DNA of 64,000 bases from WRGT01 sp942493035 (GCA_942493035.1 OW818666.1:4712001-4776000); one strand, 5' to 3'; counted from the first letter of the stretch, positions 8,560 to 17,921 are shown. The notes: generated by a model from the sequence alone, not told the origin. Program-made: numbers and translations.

Positions 8560-8609
8560 TGCATTTCGTCTTCAGTTTCAGGCACTTTATCCCTCTGTTT
8601 ATGCATTTC
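8560..8609 (+). promoter_or_regulatory. Candidate BtsR (LytTR) operator: direct repeats
   Basis: TGCATTTC occurs at 8560-8567 and 8602-8609, start-to-start distance 42 bases (about four helical turns), upstream of a -10-like TATGAT at 8637-8642 that has no good -35 element. This arrangement suits activator-dependent transcription. The match to a known LytTR consensus is not established. Confidence 0.35.
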
Positions 8610-8680
8610 ACGAAAAATTTCAACATTTATTTTTATTATGATCTATTGTCCTCATAGAATTAAATTAACGGAGGATTAAT

Positions 8681-10117
8681 ATGATAAGTTTTCTATTATC
8701 TCTTGTAGCTTTGGTATTGGGTTATGTTATTTACGGCACAATAGTAGAAAAAGCATTTGGTATTCAGCCTGAAAGACAGACTCCATGTAATACAATGTGT
8801 GACGGAGTGGATTATGTTCCGATCGGCTGGAAAAGAATTTATATGATTCAGCTTCTGAATATTGCAGGTCTTGGGCCTATTTTCGGAGCTATAATGGGTG
8901 CACTTTACGGTCCCGCTGCATTTTTATGGATTGTACTTGGAAGTATATTTGCAGGGGGAGTTCATGACTTTTTTTCCGGCATGCTTTCAGTCAGACATGA
9001 AGGGAAAAGTATTCCTGAAATAGTCGGGATCTATATGGGCGAGCCAATGAGAAAATTCATGAGGGTTTTTTCTGTTATTCTTCTTGTTCTTGTCGGTACA
9101 GTATTTATTGCAGGACCTGCAGGTCTTCTTGCAAATCTGGGTATGACAGGAATTTTTGCAAACAAATGGTTCTGGATTACTATTATAATAGTTTACTATT
9201 TCCTTGCAACAATTCTTCCTATAGATAAGATTATTGCAAAGTTTTATCCGGTATTCGGTGTTGTTCTTCTTGTAATGGCGTTCGGTATCGGCGCAGCTAT
9301 TCTTTTTACACCTCATTCAATTCCTGAAATTACACTGGCCAATCTTCATCCCAAGCAGCTTCCTATGTGGCCGATGCTTTTTATAACTATCGCATGCGGT
9401 GCTATAAGCGGTTTCCATTCAACACAGTCCCCTCTTATGGCAAGATGTATGGAGAATGAAAAATATGGACGCAGAATTTTCTACGGAGCAATGATAGGTG
9501 AAGGAGCTATAGCTCTTGTATGGGCAGCTGCTGCAATAACTTTCTTTGATGGTGTTGGCGGACTTGCGAATGTACTTAAGCAGGGTGGACCAGGACTTGT
9601 AGTTAACACTGTATCAATAGGCCTTCTCGGAACAGTGGGTGGTATCCTTGCAATACTTGGCGCGGTAGCATGTCCTATAACATCCGGCGACACTGCTTTC
9701 AGAAGCGCAAGACTTGTTATTGCCGATACATTCAGCTATAATCAGCAGGGCGTAAAAAGCCGTCTTCTAATAGCGATACCTCTCTTTGCAATAGGTATTT
9801 CTCTTAACTTCGTAGACTTCGCGATTATCTGGAGATACTTTGCATTTTCAAATCAGGCTCTTGCAACTGTAGTTCTATGGGCAAGTGCAGTGTATATGGC
9901 TAAGAACGGCAAGTTCCACTGGATAGCAACTGCTCCTGCAACATTTATGTCAGCAGTATGTTCAACATACATTCTTATTGCTCCTGAAGGGCTGAAGCTT
10001 TCAACAGCTGTGGGATATCCTGCGGGTATTGCTTTTGCAATTTTAATGCTGATAGCCTTCATGTATGCAAATTATAAAAGATCGAATGTAGAACTTGCTT
10101 CCGAAGTTTCAAAGTAA
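8681..10117 (+). CDS. cstA: CstA/BtsT-family carbon-starvation (pyruvate) transporter
   Basis: 478 residues with about 13 hydrophobic segments, GGAGG six bases before the ATG. CstA signatures are present: the N-terminal DGVDYVPIGWKRIYMIQLLNIAGLGPIFG region, the loop GGVHDFFSGMLSVRHEGKSIPEI, and CGAISGFHSTQSPLMARC. It is shorter than E. coli BtsT or CstA (about 700 residues), like the short CstA forms of anaerobes; the missing part is C-terminal. BtsT and CstA are proton-coupled pyruvate carriers. Placement just downstream of a BtsSR-type system strongly suggests pyruvate uptake controlled by external pyruvate. Codon use is biased to few codons, suggesting good expression. Confidence 0.88.
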   Translation: MISFLLSLVALVLGYVIYGTIVEKAFGIQPERQTPCNTMCDGVDYVPIGWKRIYMIQLLNIAGLGPIFGAIMGALYGPAAFLWIVLGSIFAGGVHDFFSGMLSVRHEGKSIPEIVGIYMGEPMRKFMRVFSVILLVLVGTVFIAGPAGLLANLGMTGIFANKWFWITIIIVYYFLATILPIDKIIAKFYPVFGVVLLVMAFGIGAAILFTPHSIPEITLANLHPKQLPMWPMLFITIACGAISGFHSTQSPLMARCMENEKYGRRIFYGAMIGEGAIALVWAAAAITFFDGVGGLANVLKQGGPGLVVNTVSIGLLGTVGGILAILGAVACPITSGDTAFRSARLVIADTFSYNQQGVKSRLLIAIPLFAIGISLNFVDFAIIWRYFAFSNQALATVVLWASAVYMAKNGKFHWIATAPATFMSAVCSTYILIAPEGLKLSTAVGYPAGIAFAILMLIAFMYANYKRSNVELASEVSK

Positions 10118-10131
10118 TAATGTAATTGAGG

Positions 10132-10170
10132 AATTCCCTCACCGCATAGTGCAGTGAGGGAATTTTTTTA
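10132..10170 (+). terminator. Rho-independent terminator of cstA
   Basis: The 11-bp stem AATTCCCTCAC / GTGAGGGAATT with an 11-base loop runs directly into TTTTTTA, 15 bases after the stop. Confidence 0.88.
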
Positions 10171-10212
10171 TTTCATGAATCTGCGTCTGATTTATACCTG
10201 TTAATCTGAAAA

Positions 10213-12333
10213 TTAAAAATCAATTCTCATACATGAATGTGCCGGCATAGTTACTGTGAAAGGTTCTGCGTACTCAACTGTAGATTGTGTGATGCCGACA
10301 GTCAATGGATCGGTTTCATTGTGTGCACTCACTGAACTGCTTGTATAAAGATATTGAACGGCACTTCCCGGAGTAAATCCTTCTAAAGTGATGCTGATAG
10401 TCTTATCCGTTGAATAATCTCTGTTAATAATAAATACCCTCGGTTTTCCCGATATTTTGTTTACTGTTGCAGTTACTGATACAAGAGGATACTGCAGGCC
10501 TGAAGGGACATTCCCTGCTCCGCCTGCTGCTGGAACTGTATAAACCTCTGTTGAACCGGATGTTACGGTTAATCTCTTTTCTCCCGCAGCAGATGAGAAT
10601 AATTTGAAGACATGTCCGGCAGGTCGGAGCTTCCAGTTCTGATTGTAATTCAGGAGTCCCCAGCAGTTTTCCTGTGCAAGATTATGCACGTATGCCCCTT
10701 CAATTTTATTATCCATCATCATCATTATCATGTCTGCAACGGCAAGACCGGATTGATAATCGTTGCTGAATGAAGTCTTGATTACATCGGTGGTGTCATC
10801 TTCTATTGTTACATGATATTCAGTAATCCAGAGGGGTAATGTGCCGGTATACGGTTTAACTTTTTCTTCAAGAGTTCTTTTAAGTACTTCTCCCCCTGAA
10901 AGAATCCAGTAGTAGTCTTTTTCTGGATCGTTGTGCCAATAGCGGGATGCATAAAAGTGTCCCAGTGCAAAATCGGCTTTATCGGCCAGTGCTCCATCGG
11001 TGAAGACGTGCCTGTTCCAGTCAAAGAGCATCTGCAGTGTGCTGTTCCCCGATCCTGAGACAAGCCAGTCTGCCATCTGGAATGACGATTCGGTTATTCC
11101 TCCGAGTTTAATATCGACACCGATCTCCGAAGCCTTTGCTTTCATTCTGCTGATTACCGCTGAAGCAAGCAGTGCGTAGTTTTTTCCGGTTTCCGACGGG
11201 ATTGATCCCTGATAGAATGAAACAGGTTCATTTCCGATTTCAAAAAGGGCTGCATTCCACGGGCTGGTTCTCCCGTTAGCTGCTCTCACCGCTCCATGAG
11301 TGGTGGATGATGAACCTAGAATATATTCTACAAGATCTGCTGCGTTATCAGCTGTGTCGAGTACATTGACCTGAATCAGAGGTGTTATTGAATTTGCTTC
11401 ACAGAAATTTAAAAACTCATGAAGACCAATAACCGGAGTTTCGAGAGTGTTGTATGTCATCAACTCTCCGCGATTCTCAATGCTCCCTATCGAATCCTTC
11501 CAGAAAAAGAAATCAGTGAGAGTCCCGCCGGGATAGCGGAGCGAACGTATTCCAAGCTCTGATATTCCTGCTGCTGCTTCTGCTCCGAATTCCGGAGTTC
11601 TATTTTTCTCATAAAGACGGACTTCGTCGATGAGTATTTCATCTTCAGTTCTATTGCTTAGCAGGTATATAGCCAGAAGATTACTCACTGTGCCGTTTCC
11701 GTCTGTTGTAAGGGTAATATTATGGTGAGTCCATGTGTTAAGGATCGGAGTTATGTCCTCTTTCGAAGCTGCTTTAGGTGTGTGGCTCAACTGTGTAATA
11801 TAAGTTCCTATTCTGGTGTTGCTGTCTATGTTTACTCCATAACTGGCAAATTGGAGTATGTATTCAGTATTGTTTTTTAAGTAAACCGGCAGGGTCTGAT
11901 TAACTCCGGTGTAATATCCTTCTTTTTTTATCCGCAGATAGCCCTGGTATGATCTTCCTCCCGCATAATTAGATTCTGTATCGGAACTTATTGTATTGGC
12001 GAACTCTGCACCTGATGTAGTTGCGACAAGCTTATTCCATACGTCACGCCTGGTATTGACAAAGGCTAAACCGTCGGGATGAAAGGATGGTGACGCGGGA
12101 TCTAATGTCCGGAACGAACGGTCGCTGATCAGATCTCCGCCATCGGCAGTTTTATCCGCCAGTGAGTTCCATTGAATTGTTGCTCCAAACAGTGTTAACG
12201 GGATAATATTACTATCAGACCCATTACTGCTCGAACCGGAATCTTTTCCGCATCCTGCAGAGATTAAAATAATGAATGATATTACAACTATAAATTGCTG
12301 TAATTTTACTGTATGCGATATGTTTATATGCAT
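10213..12333 (-). CDS. GH51-like alpha-L-arabinofuranosidase lipoprotein
   Basis: 706 residues from the ATG at 12333, which has AGAGGA upstream; the frame extends further but without a ribosome site. The signal peptide ends in the lipobox ISAGC, followed by a Gly/Ser-rich linker, so it is probably a lipoprotein. Residues about 65-245 look like a carbohydrate-binding beta-sandwich. A TIM-barrel follows with RYPGGTLTDFFFWKDSIG, the acid/base glutamate in FEIGNEP and the putative nucleophile glutamate in LWITEYHV. The C-terminal beta domain ends with an AHSCMRIDF motif. These features fit clan GH-A family 51 arabinofuranosidases or relatives (GH79). It would release arabinose or related sugars from plant polymers at the cell surface. 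Confidence 0.72.
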   Translation of the reverse strand: MHINISHTVKLQQFIVVISFIILISAGCGKDSGSSSNGSDSNIIPLTLFGATIQWNSLADKTADGGDLISDRSFRTLDPASPSFHPDGLAFVNTRRDVWNKLVATTSGAEFANTISSDTESNYAGGRSYQGYLRIKKEGYYTGVNQTLPVYLKNNTEYILQFASYGVNIDSNTRIGTYITQLSHTPKAASKEDITPILNTWTHHNITLTTDGNGTVSNLLAIYLLSNRTEDEILIDEVRLYEKNRTPEFGAEAAAGISELGIRSLRYPGGTLTDFFFWKDSIGSIENRGELMTYNTLETPVIGLHEFLNFCEANSITPLIQVNVLDTADNAADLVEYILGSSSTTHGAVRAANGRTSPWNAALFEIGNEPVSFYQGSIPSETGKNYALLASAVISRMKAKASEIGVDIKLGGITESSFQMADWLVSGSGNSTLQMLFDWNRHVFTDGALADKADFALGHFYASRYWHNDPEKDYYWILSGGEVLKRTLEEKVKPYTGTLPLWITEYHVTIEDDTTDVIKTSFSNDYQSGLAVADMIMMMMDNKIEGAYVHNLAQENCWGLLNYNQNWKLRPAGHVFKLFSSAAGEKRLTVTSGSTEVYTVPAAGGAGNVPSGLQYPLVSVTATVNKISGKPRVFIINRDYSTDKTISITLEGFTPGSAVQYLYTSSSVSAHNETDPLTVGITQSTVEYAEPFTVTMPAHSCMRIDF

Positions 12334-12536
12334 TTTTTCCTCTGACTTAGCGTTTTCAGGTTTTGTATAAAGATAGGAGGGGCAAGAAAAAATCAAGCCG
12401 TAAATTTGAATTATGCAGTGTTTTAAGTAACGGTACAAAGCAGGGAGAGTTCAAGTTTATGGCTTATAAATTATTGAGGCATAATAATACTGTCACGGCA
12501 CTATACCAGTTAACGAATGGATTAGTACAAATAGCC

Positions 12537-12590
12537 CTTCGACTGCGCTCAGGGAGCGTAATTTAACGCTGGCTGAGCGGAGTCGAAGCC
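12537..12590. repeat. CTTCGACT...AGTCGAAG inverted repeat
   Basis: CTTCGACTGCGCTCAGGGAG and CTGGCTGAGCGGAGTCGAAG face each other across a short AT-rich loop. The motif 'TTCGACTCCGCTCAGCCAG' is a dispersed palindromic repeat seen in many unrelated bacterial genomes. Here it sits between the radical SAM gene and the GH51-like gene, both on the reverse strand, and may also end the radical SAM transcript. Confidence 0.6.
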
Positions 12591-12636
12591 TGAAGTCAGT
12601 ACTGTTTCATCTGTAGAATTTTATTGCTGAATATTG

Positions 12637-13596
12637 TTAACATGAAGAGGTGCGAAGTTCGCGACAGTCTCTGCATAAAGGATTGGCAACTCTGTTGTTG
12701 ATGAATTCTTTACGCATTGCCTGCATCGGTAAATCGTTCCAGATATAACTGAGCGAATGTGTAATCGCATTTCCAAGAACCAGTTTTTTGTTATAATCGA
12801 AACAGCATGGGACCACGTCTCCATCCCATGTAACTGTTATATTCTCCCATGGAAATCTGCAGGCTACTTCTGAATTATTCTGTGATTTTTCACGCAGCGA
12901 GTCCGGTGCCATGTCCTCTATCTCCTGGACTGCACCATCCCATGTTGTATAATTTTTCATAAGAAATCCGTCAATCTGATCGTGTGATTCCCACTCGTCT
13001 TTAACTGCTGCGATACTCTCTTCGTTGAGAGAGAAGTCTATCATAGATAAAATTATTTTCATGCTGCATGGATTTTCTTTTTTCAAATTCAGAAAATTTA
13101 TCATATTGCTACGGGAGGTTTCATACATATTGTTTACACCGCGGATTTTTGAAAACGACTCGTCATTGTGTCCGTCAAGAGAAAGATATAGAATATGGAG
13201 TCCTGAGTTAAGGAGCGCTATAGAGTTTTTATCACTGAGCATCATCGGATTTACAGATAGTCCTGTACGTATATTTTTTTCAGCAGCATATTTTATAAAA
13301 GAATCAAATTCCGGGTGAAGCAGACTCTCTCCGAAGTGATGCAGCCATACTGTTTTATCATTATGAAATGAAGGATTTACCTCTGCAAGCTCATCTATTA
13401 TTTTTTTGAATAGCTGGAAATCCATGAATCCCTGTTCTCTGGTCATGTAATTTGTACGCGGACACATCACGCACTTCATGGGGCAGCGGTTGGTCAGCTC
13501 AATGTTGAATATCCCGAAGGGGTGATCAACTTTTATTTTTCTTTCTTTATTTAAAATTGAATTTGTCATCGGTTCAATCCCTCTCACTTTCTGCAT
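12637..13596 (-). CDS. Radical SAM/SPASM domain protein
   Basis: 319 residues. The radical SAM core has the cluster motif CPMKCVMCPRTNYM (residues about 38-51) and typical barrel segments (WLHHFGESLLHPEF, LYLSLDGHNDESF). The C-terminal SPASM region carries additional cysteines: CRFPW, GDVVPCCFDYNKKLVLGN and NPLCRDCREL. SPASM proteins modify peptides or sugars using auxiliary iron-sulfur clusters. No precursor peptide or partner maturase is visible nearby, so the substrate is unknown. The downstream gene encodes a glycosidase on the same strand, but a repeat lies between them and a shared operon is doubtful. Confidence 0.8.
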   Translation of the reverse strand: MQKVRGIEPMTNSILNKERKIKVDHPFGIFNIELTNRCPMKCVMCPRTNYMTREQGFMDFQLFKKIIDELAEVNPSFHNDKTVWLHHFGESLLHPEFDSFIKYAAEKNIRTGLSVNPMMLSDKNSIALLNSGLHILYLSLDGHNDESFSKIRGVNNMYETSRSNMINFLNLKKENPCSMKIILSMIDFSLNEESIAAVKDEWESHDQIDGFLMKNYTTWDGAVQEIEDMAPDSLREKSQNNSEVACRFPWENITVTWDGDVVPCCFDYNKKLVLGNAITHSLSYIWNDLPMQAMRKEFINNRVANPLCRDCRELRTSSC

Positions 13597-13636
13597 TATT
13601 CAGTAAACTATGGGAATGGCGCAAGTTAAAATTACC

Positions 13637-13722
13637 TGTCTGAATTATGATTTATTGGATTTATAAACCGTAGGCTCGTAGCGCGCTACGAGCCTACGGT
13701 TTATAAATCTACTATTCAGACA
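13637..13722. repeat. Long perfect palindrome with terminal inverted repeats
   Basis: Bases 13658-13709 form a loop-less perfect palindrome of 52 bp centred on GTAGCG|CGCTAC. It is enclosed by outer inverted repeats TGTCTGAAT (13637-13645) and ATTCAGACA (13714-13722). It lies in the 397-base gap between the divergent radical SAM and acyl-CoA ligase genes. The nested architecture resembles a miniature mobile element or a very strong cruciform. Confidence 0.75.
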
Positions 13723-13993
13723 AAAAATTTCCTGACCGACTTTCCGGTCGCACTCAGAACTGTTTACTTTATCTTATTAAATGTGTATAAAATGGTTAAT
13801 AAACTTACCTTGTATAAGATTATTCAATATCTTTCATGTTTAAATATATATTTTTGTTAAATAATTTGACTTTAAGAAAGTATCGGTTATAAAATAGCCC
13901 ATTCCCTGGATGAATTGTCTGACTGGATCCTGTATGGATTATTGTTGATGATTTATCTATGGAAAATTCCAGTTAATTATTACGGGGGAAGAT

Positions 13994-15682
13994 ATGACAG
14001 CTAAAGACATCTATGCAGAAAAGCCGTGGCTTAAATTTTATCCGGAGGGGATACCGGCGAGTGTTAAGTATGAAGAGATCTGCCTCCATGATGTGCTGGA
14101 GAGAACTGTTTCTAAATACGGTAAAACCGATGCTCTGATATTCCAGGGATTCAGAATCGATTATAACGGCTTGAGTGACATGGTTAACAGGCTTGCGTAT
14201 TTTCTCACATCTAAGGGAGTGAAGAAGGGTGATGTAGTTGCCATACTCCTGCCTAATATGATACAGACTGTTGCTGCATATTATGCTTCATTGAAAATCG
14301 GCGCAATTGTGCAGATGAATAATCCTCTATATACAGATCGTGAGCTTTCGTATCAGTTTAACGATGCCGGTGCAAAGGTTCTCATTACACTTGATCTCCT
14401 GGCAAACAGAATGATAGCTCTCAGAAAAGAGACAAAGATAAAAGATATAATATATACTTCAATAGGGGATTATCTCCCTGCAGTGAAGAAGACTCTCTTT
14501 AAACTTGTGGGGAAGAAGAAGGGGATGGCTGCGGCGGTTCCTGTGACAGAGAATGTTTATTCATGGGCGCAGGCGGTTAAAGATAGCGGGGCTGTTCCGA
14601 AAGTTAACGTTGCATTTGATGATGTTGCTGTTTATCAGTATACCGGCGGAACAACGGGCGCGTCAAAAGGTGCAGTTCTTACTCACAGGAATCTCTGCAG
14701 CATGGTGCAGATGTACGGCGCATGGTTTCCTACTCTTAAGCGCGGCGATGAAGTTTTAATTTCGGCGGCTCCGATTTTTCATGTTCTTGGTATGAGCGCT
14801 GCGATGAATCTCCCTATGTTTATGGGGTGGACTGCGGTAATGGTTCCCAAACCTCAGCCTGCGGATCTTCTTGCTGCTACAAGAAAGTTCAGGCCAACTG
14901 TGTGTTCCATGGTCCCTACTATGTATGTCGGAATGCTGCAGCATCCTGATTTAAAGAAAACCGACATGAGCTGCTACAAGGTTCTTTCATCGGGAGGATC
15001 ATCTCTCCCTGTTGAGGTGCTTAAACAGTTTAAAGAGCTTACTGGTGCCGATATCAATGAAGGGTTTGGCATGACAGAGACTTCACCGCAGACTCATCTT
15101 AATCCTTTCGGCGGACATCATAAAGCTGGGAGTATCGGTCTTCCATATCCCGATACAGAGGTGCGTATAGTCGATCTTGCAACAGGCGAGGAGCCGATGC
15201 CTGCAGGGAAAGAGGGGGAGATGATTTTCCGCGGGCCGCAGGTTACTAAAGGTTATCTCAACAAGCCTGAGGAGACTGCAAAAGCGATACGCAACGGCTG
15301 GCTCTACTCCGGGGACATCGCTTATATGGATGAGGATGGATACTTTTTTATTGTTGATAGAATGAAGGATCTGATAATCTCAAGCGGTTACAATGTCTAC
15401 CCGAGAGAGATTGAAGAGGTTCTTTATGAACATCCGGGGATTCAGAAAGCGGCAGCGATAGGTCTTCCCGATGAGAAGCGCGGCGAGCAGATAAAAGTGT
15501 ATGTTGTGCCGAATGAAGGAGCAACTTTAGATACAGAAGAAGTGATGAAATACTGTCAGGAAAAGCTTGCAAAATATAAATGGCCTTCAATAATTGAAGT
15601 AAGATCCTCTCTCCCTGAAAGCACAGTTGGTAAGATTCTTAAAAAAGATCTGAAGAAAGAGGAAGAAGCTAAGAGAGGGTAG
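13994..15682 (+). CDS. fadD: Long-chain acyl-CoA ligase (AMP-forming)
   Basis: 562 residues, typical for FadD. The P-loop-like motif YTGGTTGASKGAVLTHRNL, the GFGMTETSP adenylation motif, YSGDIAYMDEDGYFFIVDR and the linker DLIISSGYNVYPREIEEVL are all intact, as is the catalytic lysine near the end in STVGKILKKDLKKEE. It converts a fatty or other carboxylic acid, ATP and CoA to acyl-CoA, AMP and PPi. GGGGGA precedes the ATG. The next genes are a CoA-transferase-like/GNAT fusion and an acyl-CoA dehydrogenase, which points to fatty-acid activation and oxidation. The conserved C-terminal lysine is the usual target of regulatory acetylation in this superfamily. Confidence 0.92.
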   Translation: MTAKDIYAEKPWLKFYPEGIPASVKYEEICLHDVLERTVSKYGKTDALIFQGFRIDYNGLSDMVNRLAYFLTSKGVKKGDVVAILLPNMIQTVAAYYASLKIGAIVQMNNPLYTDRELSYQFNDAGAKVLITLDLLANRMIALRKETKIKDIIYTSIGDYLPAVKKTLFKLVGKKKGMAAAVPVTENVYSWAQAVKDSGAVPKVNVAFDDVAVYQYTGGTTGASKGAVLTHRNLCSMVQMYGAWFPTLKRGDEVLISAAPIFHVLGMSAAMNLPMFMGWTAVMVPKPQPADLLAATRKFRPTVCSMVPTMYVGMLQHPDLKKTDMSCYKVLSSGGSSLPVEVLKQFKELTGADINEGFGMTETSPQTHLNPFGGHHKAGSIGLPYPDTEVRIVDLATGEEPMPAGKEGEMIFRGPQVTKGYLNKPEETAKAIRNGWLYSGDIAYMDEDGYFFIVDRMKDLIISSGYNVYPREIEEVLYEHPGIQKAAAIGLPDEKRGEQIKVYVVPNEGATLDTEEVMKYCQEKLAKYKWPSIIEVRSSLPESTVGKILKKDLKKEEEAKRG

Positions 15683-15730
15683 TAATATTTTGCCACCGTT
15701 TTTTATCTAATCATTATCCGCATCTTAAAG

Positions 15731-15800
15731 CCCCCCAAACCCCCCGGAAGTGGGCTTCAAAAAAAAGATCTTAAGCCCACCTCTGGGGGGTTTGGGGGGT
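15731..15800. repeat. C-tract/G-tract inverted repeat
   Basis: CCCCCCAAACCCCCCGGAAG and its near-complement TCTGGGGGGTTTGGGGGG lie in opposite orientation around GTGGGCTT...AAGCCCAC. The hairpin sits between the ligase and the CoA-transferase/GNAT gene. Relatives occur at 17.9, 21.8, 39.0, 49.6 and 63.3 kb. Confidence 0.65.
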
Positions 15801-15847
15801 GGAAAACGATGAAGGCTTAACTTGATGACATTGAGTGCAGGAAATAA

Positions 15848-17686
15848 ATGGAACATACAGAAAAGTATACAACCGTAAAGAAAGTTGTTCAGATGATAAA
15901 GCCGGGGAGCAAGATTTTTCTCAGCAGCGGTGCTGCTATCCCCAGGCTTTTTCTGTCGGAGATGACTTCGTCAAGGGATCAGAACATTCTTGATCTGGAG
16001 CTGATTCAGCTCATCACGCTTGGAGATTATCTGAAAATAGATTCAGAGAGCAACTCCAGGTACAGACTTAAAACTTTCAGTACCGGTGAAAGTATTATAA
16101 AGAGAATCCAGTCGGGCGAGGTTGACTTTATCCCGGCTAATTTGATGGAGATTCCGTTTATTTTTTCGCGTAAGGCGCAGAGAGTTGATGTAGCTGTAGT
16201 AACGGCATCTCCTCCTGACGGCAGGGGATTTATGAGCCTGGGGATTGCTTCAGATGTTGCGAAAATCGTTATTAAGCAGGCTAAGCTTGTAGTGGCCGAG
16301 ATTAATCCTTCAATGCCGGTTACCTACGGTGATACATTTATTCACACGGACCAGGTGAACTCAATCATTGAAAGTAATCTCCCTCTCCCTGAAAGAGAGA
16401 GGAAACCCTATGATGAGGCGATGAATAGAATCGGATTCTATATTGCAAACCTTGTTGATGACGGATCCACGGTAGTACTGAATGTGGGTAGAGTCTTCGA
16501 TGCCATTGCCGATAATCTGAAAGATAAAAAAGATCTGGGCGTATTCACAAATGTAATCTCTGACTGGGTAATTGATCTTGTTGAAAGCGGCGCGGTTTCA
16601 CTTGAACGGAACAGGCTTAAAGGGGGGCAGGTCACTGCAAGTTACTGCTATGGAAGTAAAAAACTTTATGAATATGTTTCGCATAATCCTGTATTTGAAT
16701 TTCATCCCATTGCGGTACTTGCAAATCCTCTGAATATACGGCGAGTCAATAATCTCGTCAGCATAATGAATGTGAAGAGAATTGATGTTACCGGTGAGCT
16801 GATAATATTTTATTCCGGCGACAATCTTCTCTCCGGCTACGAGAGTAAGCTGAATTTTTCTGTCGGCGCGGCCTTTGCCAAAAACGGGAAGTCTATTATT
16901 GTACTTAACTCCGTTGACCGTGAAGGGAAAAGCAACATCGTCGTTACTCATGAGGAAGAGGCGGACATGGCGCGTGGTACTCTTGGAGTAACAAGGTATG
17001 TTGTAACTGAGTTCGGTGTTGCAAATCTCTTCGGAAGATCTATACGTGAACGTGTTCTTGCCATGATTGATATTGCTCACCCTGACCATCGGGAGGAGCT
17101 CCTTGAAAAAGCCAAGAAGATGGGATACGCTTATAGAGACCAGATATTCAGCAGGGATAATTCTATTAATTATCCCGAATCTCTTGAAATAGTAAAGAGT
17201 TTCAAACAGGGGCTCGATCTGAAGATCCGTCCCATTAAGCCTTCGGATGAAGATATGATGCGCGAGCTGTTCTATCAGTTTTCCGATGAGGCGAAGTACT
17301 TGAGGTACTTCTCCAAAGTGAGTTCTATGCCGCACAAAAATATGCAGAGATATGCCAATATCGATTACGACAAAACTCTCTCTATTGTAGGCGTTCTGGA
17401 AATGGGCAGTACTCAGAAGATAATCGCCGAGGCGAGATATTCGTACTACGAAATTGATGATACTTACGAACTTGCCTTTATTGTAAATGAGGAGTATCAG
17501 GGTCGGGGTATAGCCGGTTTTCTCCTTGAATATCTCCTGAATATTGCAAAAGAGCGTGGTATAAAACATCTTTGCGCAAGTGTTCTTTATGAGAACAGCA
17601 AAATGATAAAGGTTTTTAAGAGAGGGACTGTTAAACCTGAGATAAATGTCGAAGAGGGAGTAATTGTTTTCAGATATAATCTTTAA
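15848..17686 (+). CDS. CoA-transferase-like/GNAT acetyltransferase fusion with degenerate transferase site
   Basis: 612 residues. Residues about 1-445 align with the acetyl-CoA hydrolase/4-hydroxybutyrate CoA-transferase family (MSLGIASDVAKIVIKQA, RYVVTEFGVANLFG, DIAHPDHREELLEKAKK). Residues about 455-612 are a GNAT domain with the acetyl-CoA pyrophosphate loop EEYQGRGIAGFLLEYLL. In active family members the segment before the DLTG motif normally reads like SALEVDLTG, with the catalytic glutamate, and an oxyanion motif reads GIGGQVDF; here they read NVKRIDVTG and GYESKLNF, so the glutamate is Arg and GGQ is lost. The transferase half may therefore bind CoA esters without catalysis. AGGAA precedes the ATG. 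The ligase upstream could be a substrate of the GNAT half. Confidence 0.8.
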   Translation: MEHTEKYTTVKKVVQMIKPGSKIFLSSGAAIPRLFLSEMTSSRDQNILDLELIQLITLGDYLKIDSESNSRYRLKTFSTGESIIKRIQSGEVDFIPANLMEIPFIFSRKAQRVDVAVVTASPPDGRGFMSLGIASDVAKIVIKQAKLVVAEINPSMPVTYGDTFIHTDQVNSIIESNLPLPERERKPYDEAMNRIGFYIANLVDDGSTVVLNVGRVFDAIADNLKDKKDLGVFTNVISDWVIDLVESGAVSLERNRLKGGQVTASYCYGSKKLYEYVSHNPVFEFHPIAVLANPLNIRRVNNLVSIMNVKRIDVTGELIIFYSGDNLLSGYESKLNFSVGAAFAKNGKSIIVLNSVDREGKSNIVVTHEEEADMARGTLGVTRYVVTEFGVANLFGRSIRERVLAMIDIAHPDHREELLEKAKKMGYAYRDQIFSRDNSINYPESLEIVKSFKQGLDLKIRPIKPSDEDMMRELFYQFSDEAKYLRYFSKVSSMPHKNMQRYANIDYDKTLSIVGVLEMGSTQKIIAEARYSYYEIDDTYELAFIVNEEYQGRGIAGFLLEYLLNIAKERGIKHLCASVLYENSKMIKVFKRGTVKPEINVEEGVIVFRYNL

Positions 17687-17792
17687 CAAAAGTCTGATTT
17701 TTGACAATTTTTACTACTATTCCAGTAAAATTGGCAAAATTTATTGACATTTTAAAAGTCACCTTCTATGAATTCTTTAATAAACGTTGTGG

Positions 17793-17825
17793 TTTCTCTC
17801 CCGCGCCGATGGCGCGGGAGAGAAA
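17793..17825. repeat. GC-rich hairpin element
   Basis: The 15-bp perfect stem TTTCTCTCCCGCGCC / GGCGCGGGAGAGAAA has the loop GAT. It belongs with the hairpins at 6.0, 23.5, 31.9 and 33.4 kb by its GCC-GAN-GGC tip. Confidence 0.7.
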
Positions 17826-17921
17826 TGTTTTATAAACGTAGTTTTGTGACCGTGCGATTATGCATCAGGAATTAGAAGGTTCAATAGTCGTATTATAAAT
17901 AATTTATCAGCTATAAACTTG

